From Eublepharis macularius (lineage: Eukaryota; Chordata; Lepidosauria; Squamata; Eublepharidae): 64,000 bases of DNA. The first letter of the stretch is position 1; each line of letters starts with the position of its first letter. The translations under genes were made by a program, and so were the position numbers. Under the pieces are notes generated by a model. It was not told the origin of the DNA. It saw only the letters and a list, made by a program, of their open reading frames with translations, and ran no database searches. Below, in pieces: positions 1 through 10,048 of this stretch. The stretch lies in contig NC_072799.1 in NCBI RefSeq assembly GCF_028583425.1, forward strand, positions 87,220,217 through 87,284,216. Reading direction: 5' to 3'.

Positions 1-1029
1 GGCAGCCAGGGGTCCTCGCCGGGGCCCTCCGTGGCTGGCAAGGGGAGCTGCTGGCGCACGGCGATATTGTGCAACATGACACAGGCAGCCACGAGCTTGG
101 CCACAGTGAACGGCTGCATGGCCAGGCGGCCGCCCGTGTGGTGGAGACATCTGAAGCGCATTTTCAGCTGGCCGAAAGCACGTTCGATCACCAGTCTCGT
201 GCGCCGGTGGGCCTGGTTGTAGTTGGCTCTGTCGGCGGGCTCATCCGCAGGGTAGGGAGTCAGGAGGTAGGGCAGCAATGGATAGCCACGGTCACCTGCA
301 AGGGGAGGCGGCATTAGGATCTCCCTTCCCATCCCAGTCCCCCCACGGCTCCCCCTCTAACTCCTGACCTAGGAGCCAGCCTCTCCCCTCGGGCCATGAT
401 GACAGGAGCCTGTTCAGGCTGGAGGTGGTGAAGATCTGTGCATCGTGGACGCTTCCCGGGAACTTGGCAACGAGGTCCGTGAAGACTCCCTGGTGGTCAC
501 AGGCCGCCTGGATGTTGATACTGTAGAACCGGTGCCGATTCCTGTAGACCTGTGGCTCCTCTCTGGGAGCACACATGGCCACATGCATGCAGTCGACTGC
601 GCCAATCACATTGGGGAAGCCCGCGAGAGAGGAGAAGCCTGCCCGGATGGGTGCCAACTCTGCCTCCGAGGTGGGGAAGTGGATGTGCTCGCGGATCCGA
701 CCAACTAGGGCGTCCAGGAAGGCATGCAGGCAGCGGCTGGCGGATGACTGGGAGACCTCCAAGGCCTCAGCCATCACTCCCTGGAAGGAGCCGGTCGCAA
801 GGTAGCGGAGGGACAGCAGGACCCTCTGGAGGACGGGGATGCCCCGGGGAGCCGCAGCTTGCCCCTGAAGGGCGGGCGCGAGCTCCTCGCACAGAGCCTG
901 TATGGCTGCCCTGTCCAAGCGGAAGCGGTCCAGGCAAGTCATGTCGCCCAGGAGCAGGGATGGCACCCTGGCCTGGAACCGGCGGCGGCATCTCAGGCGC
1001 TGCCGCCTGAGGGCCACTCGGACATACAT
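1..1029 (-). CDS. PIF/Harbinger (HARBI1-like) DDE transposase, two exons, 3' end off window
   Basis: Cuts and joins the ends of the Harbinger element in the nucleus, normally with a Myb-like partner. Exon 1 (1029-369) encodes residues 1-220 plus the first base of codon 221. Exon 2 (295-1) continues in frame to the window edge without a stop. The DDE triad is visible in spliced numbering: D146 in GAVDCMHV, D196 in PGSVHDAQIF and E258 in VIERAFGQLK. The start at 1029 (MYVRVALRRQ) gives the usual N-terminal helical region, with SFQ and SQSSASRC motifs typical of the family. HARBI1-type proteins run to about 350 residues and some 318 are visible, so only a short C-terminus is missing. No frameshift or stop is seen, suggesting a young or preserved copy. 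The promoter is probably in the 1030-1377 gap shared with the divergent Myb-like gene. Confidence 0.87.
296..368 (-). other. 73-bp GT-AG intron in the Harbinger transposase
   Basis: On the minus strand exon 1 ends CTAG at 369, the donor GT is at 368-367 and the acceptor TTGCAG ends at 296. It is a phase 1 intron. Removing it joins WLL to GDRGY in frame, as in other Harbinger transposases, whereas reading through gives an unrelated low-complexity tail and a stop. Unusually short, but with proper splice signals. Confidence 0.85.
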
Positions 1030-1377
1030 GGCCGGCAGGAGGTGGCTGGTCCAGATGGCTGGGAGCCGTGGCGGCAGTGGCGGGCACCAGGCGGGGATGA
1101 CTGGGGTCCTGCCTGGAAGGAGTGCAGGTTAAGTTCAAGCACCCTGAACCCCCCCCCCACCTGGAAGCAGCAAGCCTACCAGTCTCAGCGGCCTGTTGTG
1201 AGTGGCGCTCGGGAGCGGGTCCTCTGTCCGCTGCATGGGCCGTCCCAGCCGCCCTTCCTCGTCCTGCACTCCCTGTGCCCTCCTCCATCTTGCCAAGGGA
1301 GTGGGCGGGCACATGACTAGGTGGCCGATTCCCACCACTTATCTCAGGGACCGGACATTCCAGCGGGCACTGCCCCC

Positions 1378-1771
1378 ATGTCTGCTGTGAGCACCAGTGG
1401 CGGCGGGAGCCAGCGCCAGGCAAACTGGACGGAGGCTGAGAGAGTGCTGCTTTTTGGGCTCGTGGTGGAGAATGCAGAGGTCGCCCTGAGCACGAACAGG
1501 GGCGCCTCGTCCCGGTCTCGACAACGGGCATTCTGGCAGATGGCAGCTGAGAGGGTCTCAGCCGTGGGCAATGCGCCCCGCACTGCTCACTCCACAATGA
1601 AGCGCTGGAATGATTCTTTCGGGCCCGCGCGCAAACGAGTGCGCCTCCTCATGTCTCAGGGGGTTCCTTATGAGCGGGCCCTTGACGAGGGGCTCCCAGG
1701 CCCAGACGCGGTCATGCGAGCGGTCATCCCGGAGGCGGTGGTGGGCGGCCTGGGCGTCGAGGTCCTGCCTG
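1378..1771 (+). CDS. Myb/SANT-like DNA-binding protein of the Harbinger element, first exon
   Basis: DNA-binding partner that brings the Harbinger transposase to the element ends and the nucleus; this is the known role of the family, inferred here. The first ATG is at 1378 (MSAVSTSGG). A Myb/SANT-like trihelix pattern follows: NWTEAERVLLFGLV, then RAFWQMAAERVSAVG and PRT, then MKRWNDSF. These conserved W, F/W and W positions mark the three helices. The frame ends at a TAG at 1774, but a donor-like G|GTTAGT starts at 1772, so splicing to downstream exons is likely. Its 5' end is about 350 bp from the transposase start on the other strand, so the two are divergent. A 5' extension to 1321 would need GTG, so I prefer 1378. 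Confidence 0.72.
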
Positions 1772-2262
1772 GTTAGTATTTGTGGATTCAGGGAGGCGGG
1801 GGGGGGAGGGAAAGCATGGATCGCGGGGCATGTGTGACAGGGCCTCTCCCGTGGGTAGGCACAGCCCCTGAGGGTCCAGACCCAAGTCAGGCAGAGGCAG
1901 AGGCACCAGGGTCTGTGCCCCTCCTGGCAGAGAGCGGGTCCCAGTAACAGGCAGCCCTTCCACCGCCGCAGCAAGCCCCTGCTGCCAGTGACGAGGAGCC
2001 TCAACCGGGCCCGTCGGGGGGCATGGATCCGGAGCATGGTATGTATCTGTAGCCCTGCTGTTGGTGGGGCCAGGGACTGGCTTGGCCGCAGGCCTCGGCC
2101 ATGCATCCCAGGCCCCTCGTGGTGCCAGCCGGTCTCGAGGGGGGCTGCGGCCACGGCTGGGATGGGTGTGCCTGGCCCGGCTCGGTGACCTGTGGCGGCC
2201 CATGCCGGGCCGCTGCTCTTCCTTCCCTGGGCCCTCTTCCCACCCACGTCTCTCTCTGGCAG
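1772..2262 (+). other. Probable introns and a small middle exon of the Myb-like gene
   Basis: A donor-like site sits at 1772 and a strong donor GTATGT starts at 2039. A pyrimidine-rich acceptor (CTCTCTCTGGCAG) ends at 2262. An exon somewhere between about 1865 and 2038 is plausible, but its acceptor cannot be chosen by eye. Confidence 0.45.
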
Positions 2263-2923
2263 GGACCATGCGCCTGGAGATAGGAGGGGATGTGATTGCC
2301 CAGCTGCGCGGGCTGCCACCCTCCCGGAGGACCTCTGCGGCCGGAGCGGCTCTCCTGCAGTCGCTCGGCTTCCCTGTGCCGGTGGAGGGTGAAGGTGGCC
2401 CTGGGACCCCGCTGGTTCAGGACACCTCGTCGACAGAGCCATTCGAGGAGCCACCCCAGGCTGCAGCACCCTCCCCTCCAGCCCCCCCCCACTCCCAGGT
2501 GCCATGGGCCATGTGCGGGAAGGACCTGGCTCCGCCTCTGACAGGGAGGGGCCCATGGAGGGGGTCCTTCCAGGCGCACGGGCTCGTGGCCCCCGCCCTG
2601 CCCAGCGGCTTCCCCCAACACTGGCCGCGATGTGGGCGGCGATCGAGAGGGAGCGGCTAGAGGTGCACGCCGCATGGGAGGAGGCGAACAACCGCGGGCG
2701 GGAGTTCATGGCTGCGGTATTGGAGGTGGGAGAGGGGCTCCGCGCCTCTCAAGCCCGTGCTGAAGCCCTGCTCGGGCGGCTCATCACCATCCTGGGCCCG
2801 CCGGCCCCGCCCGCTGCAGCAGCTCCACCTGCCCCAGAGGCGCCCCTCCCTCGGGCCCAGTTGCGTGCAAGAGGCCGGGCCCGTGGACAGCCAAGGGGGT
2901 CTGGCCGCCGGCCTCGCCGGTGA
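2263..2923 (+). CDS. Downstream exon(s) of the Harbinger Myb-like protein
   Basis: Two open frames cover this stretch. The first follows the acceptor at 2262 and encodes MRLEIGGDVIAQLRG with a proline-rich tail. The second ends at a TGA at 2923 and encodes a helical segment (AAIERERLEVHAAWEEAN, then REFMAAVLEVGEGLRASQ) followed by a proline/alanine and arginine-rich end. Harbinger Myb-like proteins often end in such a charged helical coiled region that contacts the transposase. An acceptor-like CTCCCAG near 2499 probably joins the two frames. Exact exon joins are uncertain. Confidence 0.5.
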
Positions 2924-3316
2924 GCCCCACTACCACCTTCCGGGGGGTGGGGTGTTCTGCTGGACAGGCGGGGCTGCAGCCCAGGGTGTAATACAGCTGC
3001 TGGAGACAAGGGGAAGGGTCCTGGGGGGGGCAGCGAAGCGGAGCTTGGTCGCATGGCCTGGTCGCCGCAGCCGGGAAGGCTGGGTGGAGGGGCAGCTGCT
3101 TCTGACCATGCACTCGCACAGGCGCCGGACGGCACAGGGGGCGAGCGGGGGGGGGGGGGCTGGCGAGGCAGCGCCTGGGCCGTCGATGGGTCCCTGGCTG
3201 CCTGTCCTTCCAAATGGGCTCTGCCCAGCCCTGCCTCCCCATGGTCCCTTGACACCCACCCTCTCCTACACGCCTCCCCTTCCTCACGTCTGCTGGGAGA
3301 GGTGGGATGGTATAAT

Positions 3317-3322
3317 AATAAA
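3317..3322 (+). terminator. Polyadenylation signal AATAAA of the Myb-like gene
   Basis: AATAAA lies about 400 bp past the stop at 2923 and is followed by TG/GT-rich sequence (GTGTCTGTGG near 3340), the arrangement of a vertebrate poly(A) site. Confidence 0.6.
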
Positions 3323-4070
3323 GGCTGATTTCTGTGCAACGGGTGTCTGTGGTCTTTGGCTTGGGATGGGGACGGGGGGCGGGCCCGCTGTGTCTGCCTC
3401 TTGGTGGCGGCCTCAGGCCAACCCTCCCCTTCAGCGCGATTTGGTGGCTGTTCCCTACTGCTGGGACTGGCTGCTGCCCTGGATTCCTCATGGCAGGGCA
3501 CCTGCCAGTCCCATGCCAACCTCTCTGGACACGGCCGCCACGGACTTGGCGCTGCTTTGGGCAAACGGTGGAAAGGCTCCTCGGACCACGCCCACCCCTC
3601 TCCTTCCCGACTGCGAGCCCCGCCCAACGCACGTGGTCTGCCGGCATGGGCGCGATTTGCCTGCTGCTCTGGAGCCTGGCCGGGATTGCGTGCTGCCCAT
3701 TGGCTGTGCCTATCCTGGCCCCTCCCCCTGCTGCTTGTGGGGAACAGCGCCCTTTGCCTGCGCCCGGCGGTGGCCGTGCATCAAGCCCGCCCACAACGCT
3801 TTCTGGTTCTCCCAATTTGCATCTCTGCGCTGCTGCCGGGGCTGGCGCCGCTGCACTTCGCTGGCACAGGATACGGCCTGGCGGCGCCACTGCTCCGTCT
3901 GTGCAGGCACGCCGGCGTTGGGGCCGGCCATAGGATTGCGCTGTAAATCTCTACAAAATTCCTTGAAATACAGCTTGAAATTATGTTTTGGTTTTGATGG
4001 CTTTTAACAGAAGATGTGATCTTAATTCACTTTGTCTTTCATTTTATGGGGTGTGTGTGTGCACTGCAAG

Positions 4071-4251
4071 TCACAGCTGATTTGTGGCACAATCATAGGT
4101 TTTACAAGGTAAAAGACATTCAGAGAAGGTTTGCGATTACCTGTCTCTGTGTAGCAACCCTTGGTGGTCTCCTATTCAAATACTGGCTGGGATCAACCCT
4201 GTTTAGATTTTTGAGACCTGACAAGATCAGGTTACCTGGACCATCCAGGTT
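4071..4251 (-). repeat. 5S rRNA-derived SINE, minus strand, diverged
   Basis: Contains TGGTCTCCTATTCAAATACTGG and ACCCTGTTTAG, then GACCTGACAAGATCAGG, which match reverse-complemented 5S rRNA (box C GGATGGGAGACC, box A AAGCTAAGCAGGGT). The extra half (ACAGCTGATTTGTGGC, GGTTTGCGATTACCTG) is shared with the copy at 6074-6326. Confidence 0.75.
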
Positions 4252-4263
4252 CTTTTAATCTTT

Positions 4264-4523
4264 TATAACAACACCACCAACAACATTTGATTTATATACC
4301 ACCCTTCAGGATGACTTAACACCCACTCAGAGTGGTTTACAAAGTATGTTAATATTATCCCCACAACAAAACACCCTGTGAGGTGGGTGGGGCTGAGAGA
4401 GCTCTGGAAGAGCTGTGGCTGCCCCAAGGTCACCCAGCTGGCTTCAAGTGGAGGAGTGGGGAATCAAACCCAGCTCTCCAGATTAGAGTCCCACACTCTT
4501 AACCACTACACCAAACTGGCTTT
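4264..4523 (-). repeat. tRNA-derived SINE, near full length, minus strand
   Basis: Read on the minus strand it starts AGCCAGTTTGGTGTAGTGG, with an A-box-like TGGTGTAGTGG and a B-box-like GGTTTGATTCC. It continues through a CACCTCACAGGG core to a 3' end GGTATATAAATCAAATGTTG. It matches the plus-strand copy at 43319-43568. Confidence 0.85.
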
Positions 4524-5439
4524 TAAATAAGCTAAGAATCTATTAACAAATTGCCCACTAGATGTTGCAAGATAAGACAGCATTGGGACAGAAAGTAGAA
4601 AAAATATTTTAGGATGATCAGATACAAAGGAGAAGAGAACATTTGTGCCTTTCAGCTGTTATGTAGAAAAAAATTGCTAGATGGAACTAGAGATGGTTTT
4701 TTAAATAGTTTTTTTAACTAACATACTGCTTCACAATTATTTAGCACTAACAAGGAATGTTGAATTAATATAGTTCTAAGAAGCCTTAGAATTTTGTGTA
4801 TAAAACAGAGCACTGTAAATCATCACAGGATTTTTTCCAATTTATATTCTGATATCTACAAGCAAACTTTATTTATCTTCTGTCTTTTCCTTACATTTCA
4901 AGATGACAAATGCAGGATGACAGATTAGGCTGCAAACCTAAACATACATTTCAGAGGCAGAAGCCTTGCTCCAGTTACTAGAACTTAATGCCAAGCAAAT
5001 CTGTCTGTCATTTGGCTAGAAAGTTGAAAACTGAAAGTTGAAATGTAAGCCAATTGATCTCATTCATGTCGTTCCATTCATCATAACAAGAGTGTGGATA
5101 TAGAGGTGCTGTCAAGCACTCCTTGGTGACTTCAGTCAATATCTATGTTTTCTATTACTTCCCTACAATTCTTCATTGTTAATTTATATCTTTCACCAGT
5201 AGATGTCAGTGTAGTGCTTTGCTACTTTAAAATTAAATCTTTGAGGCTGGCTGCAGAAAGTTCAAGTTGATACCATTTTAGGTACTCGAAAATTTCATTC
5301 GTTCTGGCTATATTGATTTAACATTTTTTATCACACTTCTAAAAATGTAAATCAAACACACTTGTGATGGGTTGTTCACCAGGACAACCAAATTTTTATT
5401 GACAGAGCTGTAAATCAGTCTGCAATTAAATAGGCTTCA
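4524..5439. other. AT-rich sequence with no recognised feature
   Basis: No long frame, tandem repeat or known repeat was recognised. Confidence 0.5.
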
Positions 5440-5600
5440 GCAACCCAACCAAGGGACTTTCAAGATAAGTGAGAAGCAGAGGTGATTTGCTATTGCCTTC
5501 CTCTTTAGAACCTTGCTCGTGGTCCCTCCTCCAAGAACTGACCCTGCTTATCTTCTGAGATCTGATGAGATCAGTCTTTCCCTACCATTCCACATCCCTT
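5440..5600 (-). repeat. 5S rRNA-derived SINE, diverged copy, minus strand
   Basis: AGAGGTGATTTGCTATTGCC, GGTCCCTCCTCCAAGAACTG and ACCCTGCTTATCTTCTGAGA line up with the 6074-6326 copy and with reversed 5S rRNA, with substitutions. Confidence 0.65.
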
Positions 5601-6030
5601 GAGCTGTGATATATCCATAAAAAGTTAAAAGCTCTTACTTATTCTGTTCATGATCAATATTGGCTTTCATTGATTGATTTGTTAGGTTTTTTAAAGAAGG
5701 AAACTTTTAATACACTGCCACAAACACAGCAAACTACTTAGACTGCAGATGAAGTTAGAGGAGCTGGAACCTTCACAAGATGAGGCTCCATGTAGGAGGC
5801 TTGGGGAAAAACAGAAATAGGAAATTGGCACCAAAAGTTAGGACTATGCTTAGACATGCACAGTATGATATGTAGAGAGACAAGTAGGAACAAGCAGTTC
5901 AGCTCCAGAAGGGTGGTAGTAATGCTCCATAGGTGAAATGTAAAGTCTGGTTTTGAACTATAAACCACTATAGTACTTAGTGCTAGGGGCTAAAGACCAC
6001 TTACTCCCTCAGAACTTGCCTGCTTCAGGA
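5601..6030. other. No recognised feature
   Basis: Unassigned AT-rich spacer between SINE fragments. Only short frames that look like chance. Confidence 0.5.
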
Positions 6031-6073
6031 TGGAGTGGAGAATCAAACCTGGCTCTCCAGATCAGAGTCCTGC
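6031..6073 (-). repeat. tRNA-SINE scrap joined to a 5S-SINE
   Basis: GTGGAGAATCAAACCTGGC followed by TCTCCAGATCAGAGTCC is the minus-strand B-box part of the tRNA SINE. It runs straight into 5S-SINE sequence. Confidence 0.65.
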
Positions 6074-6326
6074 TGTCAGGTCCTGCTTAGCTTCTGAGAT
6101 CTGATGAGAGGAGGCTCACCTGGGCTATCCAGGTCAGGTCATAGCTGATTACGGCGACCCCTGGTAGGGTTTTCATGGCAAGAGACTAACAGAGGTGATT
6201 TGCCATCGCCTGGCTCTGCAGCCCTGGTCTTCCTTGGAGGTCTCCCATCCAATTACTAACCAAGGCTGACCCTGCTTATCTTCTATCTGACCAGATCAGG
6301 CTCACCTGGGCTATCCAGGTCAGGGG
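6074..6326 (-). repeat. 5S rRNA-derived SINE, partial plus near full-length copy in tandem
   Basis: A partial 5S head (GGTCCTGCTTAGCTTCTGAG at 6078) leads into a full body (GGCGACCCCTGGTAGGG). A second 5S head then follows: GGTCTCCCATCCAATTACTA, ACCCTGCTTATCTTC and GACCAGATCAGGC. GGTCTCCCATCC is the exact complement of 5S box C. The sequence GCTCACCTGGGCTATCCAGG occurs twice, once in each unit. Confidence 0.8.
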
Positions 6327-6377
6327 TGTAATATCTTTAGCACAGACATGTTTACAAAACTCACTCCCACATAAAGC

Positions 6378-6440
6378 TCCAAGTGGTCTCCCATCCAAAG
6401 ACTGATCAGGTTTAGCTACAACAGTGCTGTGAATTCAGTG
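6378..6440 (-). repeat. 5S-SINE fragment
   Basis: GTGGTCTCCCATCCAAAGAC and GATCAGGTTTAGCTACAACA match the 5S-derived head. Truncated on both sides. Confidence 0.6.
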
Positions 6441-6499
6441 GTATCTACACCATTCAGTGGGCAGCAGTGTTGCTTTGTACTTAAAGAACTAGTAATGCT

Positions 6500-6780
6500 T
6501 TTTTATTTTATTTACATAATTTATAGTCTGCCTGTCTCATTGGGAAACCAGGTGGATTATGTAGTATAAGTCAATATTCAGTAAACAGCGTGCCAGGGCA
6601 TTGCAAACCCAAATGTGCAGAAATGGGAAACCAGCAGAAATCCAATACAGAGCTGAAAACAAGCATATGCAATTAAACACGGCATATTAAACAACGCAGA
6701 AACTACCCAGTAGGAATATGCTTACTACAACAGACAGTGGACAGTAATATAGTCTACAGAATCTGAAGGGCTTTTAATTC
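6500..6780. repeat. Interspersed repeat fragment shared with 11032-11330
   Basis: Ordered matches to 11032-11330: a TCTCATTGGGAAACCAGG-like start, GTAAACA, CCAATACAGAG, GAACTACCCA or GAAACTACCCAGTAGGAATA, and CTTACTACAACAG. The order and spacing suggest the untranslated end of a LINE, but the family is not certain. Confidence 0.5.
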
Positions 6781-8045
6781 AGATATCTTTATGCAGTTGA
6801 ATACACTTCAAGCAAAGTGTCTAAGCATCCCGTGAAAGTACCTACAAGCTGCCAGTGAAATCCACTTGTCATTTGCCACCTCTCAGTAAAATCTACTAAG
6901 GAAAAGTAGAAGCAACAGTCTGCTTTTTCCACTGCTTGCCCAGTAAAAGCAGACCAGGCAGGGCTTGGGAAGAATGAAAACCCTTCTCAAATTACTTTTT
7001 CCTGGTTTCAGCAGGTTCTGCTGCCAATGAGAATGGGGAATTCCATTTTCTCATTTGTGCCTGTGAAAGAAAATTCAGTACAAATCCAGCCGGTCCAGCA
7101 GTCTTGAGTGCTTCTAAAATCACAGTGCTGTCCATATACTTTAATCTGAATCTCAAGAATGTAAAATACGTACATAAAAATATGTAGATATCCTGGTGTC
7201 ATTTCAATTCTTCGTTTTGCATAGAGCAGGAACAACCATTGTCCCTGACAGCCTGAACTCTTTCTTCCTGGTTATTGTGAAATCAGTAAGTATGTTGAAA
7301 GAAGACTGACTAATAATGAAACTGTCTTTGAGAGGAGGAATTGTATTAATGTAGATCACATTGAGTAAATATTTTTCTTAAGAATGGCTTCAGACAGCTG
7401 AGATGCCTGTTTAATAATTTCATTAGTTATGTTAGACTTTTGCAGCGAAAAAGAAATTCTTACCTTGTAAATTTGTATTTTTGCAAATAGGATAAAGAAA
7501 ATAAAGCAGATTAATGCAAACCTATCTTTATTCTTGAAGGGCTGTTGTGTGGAAGCAGCAAAATTGGACAGGGCACAAGTTGGGCTTTGCTCAGATCTTC
7601 TTAATCATATTTCCACAGAGTCATTCTCAAAAGAGAAGATGAATTTGACTGGACAACATCTAGAAGGTAAGCATCTTTCACACTAGGTTCAATTCTGTAT
7701 ACATTAATCTGTTGTAACAATTGCATATGCTTATTATACTCTTTTTCAGTACATTGTGCAAAGAGTAGTCCACAGGCACCATTAATCTGAAAACTGCAGT
7801 CTCAAGAATAGTTATTGTGATAATGCAAACAAGCATAAGGATTCAGAACAGATCAGCTGTTTACAAAGTTTCTACTGATAGATTGTTAGTGGTAATTTAT
7901 GACAGGTGGAATATTCCATGGCTCATGATTTCTTACATTGTGCAGCCAAAATCAGTAACAAGTAATTATATGTGTGTCTATGTGTGAGAGAGAAAAAACA
8001 GAAGAACACAGAAATGTCTGTTTAATAAAATGGGCCTTAATTTTA
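6781..8045. other. No recognised feature
   Basis: AT-rich unassigned DNA. The small frame at 7008-7235 on the minus strand has no family signature. Confidence 0.5.
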
Positions 8046-8066
8046 TTTGTCATTTACTAGAAACAA

Positions 8067-8096
8067 AGCCTGTTGTGGGAAAAAATACAACAGGCT
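8067..8096. repeat. Short stem-loop next to the minisatellite
   Basis: AGCCTGTTGT and ACAACAGGCT are exact inverted arms around a roughly 10-nt A-rich loop, just left of the tandem array. Confidence 0.55.
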
Positions 8097-8104
8097 GTAG
8101 AAAG

Positions 8105-9893
8105 GGGAGAGCGGGCAGGCAGACAGGCAGGCATTCCCTCCTCCTCCATCACTGATGCCGGCTGGTGAAGGAAGGGGGTGGGCATTGCCACTTGGTCCAG
8201 ACCTGATCTCAGCAACATGAAGGGGTGGTGGGCTTTGCTACCTGCTGCACATCTGATACAGGCTGGGTAAAGGGGGGCAGGCATTGCCACCTGCTCTACT
8301 CCTGATCCCAGCCGGGTGAAGGGAAAACGGGCATTGCCTTCAGCTCTGTGCCTTATTATAGCTGGGTGAAGGGAAAACGGGCATTGCCATCTGCTCTGCA
8401 TCTGATTATAGCTGGGTGAAGAGGGGCAGGAATTGCTGCCTACTCGTGATTCTAGCTGGGTGAATGGGGGTGGGGTGAGCATTGTCATCTGTTCCCTGCT
8501 GGGTGACGGGAGGAGTGAGCACTACCTCCTGCTCCTTGCCTTATCCTGACAGGCGAAGGCAGGAGGTGGGCTTTGCTACATACTCCGCTCCTGATCCCAA
8601 CTGGGTGAAGGGAATGCGGGCATTGCCACCTTCTCTGCTCCTGATTCTGGCAGGTGGAAGGGGGACCGAGATTGCTGCCTGCTTAGCACCTGATTCCAAC
8701 AGAGTGAAGATGGGGTGGGCATTGCCACCTTCTCCATGCCTTATTCCCGAAGGTTGAAGGAGGCGGGCATTGTGACCTGCTCCAATTCCTGCCCTGGCTG
8801 GGGGAAGGGAGGAAGGGAATTGCCTCCTGCTCTGTGTCTGATCCCACTCTGGTGAAGGTGCTGGGCAGGCATTGGCTCCTGCTCCACTCCTGATCCTTGC
8901 TGGGTGAAGGGGGCGGGCATTGCCATCTGCTCTGCTCCTGATCCCACCTGGGAGAAGGGGGGTGGGCATTGCCATCTGCTCTGCTCCTAATACCTACTGG
9001 GTTAAGGCAGAGAGTGGGCATAGCCACCTGCTCCACTCCTAATACCAGCTGGGTGAAGGAGGGTGATGGTGATTGCCACCTGCTCCACTCCTACTGCCAG
9101 TTATGATAAGGTGGGGGTGGGCATTGCCCCCTGCTTCACTCCTAATACCTGCTGGGTTAAGATAGGGGTGGGCATTACCACCTCCTCTGCTCCTGATCCC
9201 AGCTGGCTGAAGAGGGGCGGGCATGGCCACCTGCTCCACTCCTAATACCACCTGGGTTAAGATGGGGATGGGCACTGCCACCTGCTCCACCCCTAATACC
9301 AGCTGGTTTAGGGTGGGGGTGGGCATTTCCACCTGTTATGCTCCTGATATCCACTGTGTTAAGGTGGGGGTGGGCATTGCCACCTTCTCCACTCATAATA
9401 CCAGCTGGGTTAAGGCAGGGGGCGGGCATTGACACCCACCCCTTTCCTAATACCAGCTTGTTGAAGGGGAGCAGGCATTGTCACCTGCTCCACTCCTAAT
9501 ACCAGCTGGGTTAAGGTGAGGGCGGGCATTGCCACCTAATACTGGCTGTGTTAAGGCAGGAGGTGAGCACTGCCACCTGCTCTGCTCCTAATACCAGCTG
9601 AGTGAAGGCAGAGAGTGGGCATATCTACCTGCTCCCCTCATCCCAGCTGGGTGAAGGGGGGGGAAGGGCATTGCCTTCTGTTCCACTCCTGATCCCAGCT
9701 GGCTGAAGGGGGGCAGGTATTGCCACCTGCTCCACTCCTAATATCAGCTGGGTTAAAGCAGGGGGCGGGCATTGCCTCCAGCTCCACTCCTAATACCAGC
9801 TGCCCGAAAGGGGTGGCCATTGCCACCTGCTCCGGTACTAATATCAGCTGGGTTAAGGCACAGGGAGGGCATTGCCACCTGCTCTGATCCTGT
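8105..9893. repeat. Minisatellite, unit about 50 bp, about 35 copies
   Basis: GGCATTGCCACCTGCTCC-like starts recur about every 50 bp (for example 8281, 8331, 8381), followed by CTAATACCAGCTGGGTTAAG or CTGATCCCAGCTGGGTGAAG and a G-rich spacer of variable length. Two variants dominate: CTGATCCCAGCTGGGTGAAG on the left and CTAATACCAGCTGGGTTAAG on the right. Several overlapping frames are open through it on both strands only because the unit lacks stops. Confidence 0.9.
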
Positions 9894-10048
9894 TGCCTGC
9901 CTGCGTTTCCCACCACAGTGTGTTTTCTGGAGTGATATGGTGAGTAACCTGGGGTTTCCTCTGCGGCATCGCCCTCTGGTGGTGCACCAGAGTATAAAGT
10001 GAGTTGTCTGAAACATGGTTACTCAATTATATAGTAAGATAGTCTACG

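Larger units (their letters stand above)
1..3945. mobile_element. PIF/Harbinger DNA transposon, two-gene, truncated by window edge
   Basis: This GC-rich, CpG-rich block changes abruptly to AT-rich DNA near 3945. It holds a minus-strand HARBI1-like DDE transposase and a divergent plus-strand Myb/SANT-like gene, the standard pair of autonomous PIF/Harbinger elements. The left terminal inverted repeat lies outside the window, and I could not place the right one by eye, so 3945 is only where composition changes. Both genes look undamaged over the visible part. Domesticated HARBI1 with a Myb partner is the alternative, but the compact head-to-head pair in transposon-rich DNA favours a mobile element. 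Confidence 0.75.

Noticed and set aside
6074..6326. 5S rRNA gene
   Set aside because: Partial, mutated and fused to extra sequence typical of a SINE; it is a retroposed derivative.
8105..9893. CRISPR array
   Set aside because: Units are contiguous and vary throughout; there are no constant repeats with unique spacers, and the DNA is vertebrate.
8057..9916. Many 60-144 codon frames on both strands
   Set aside because: They are translations of the 50-bp minisatellite unit, shift frame between units and carry no family motif.
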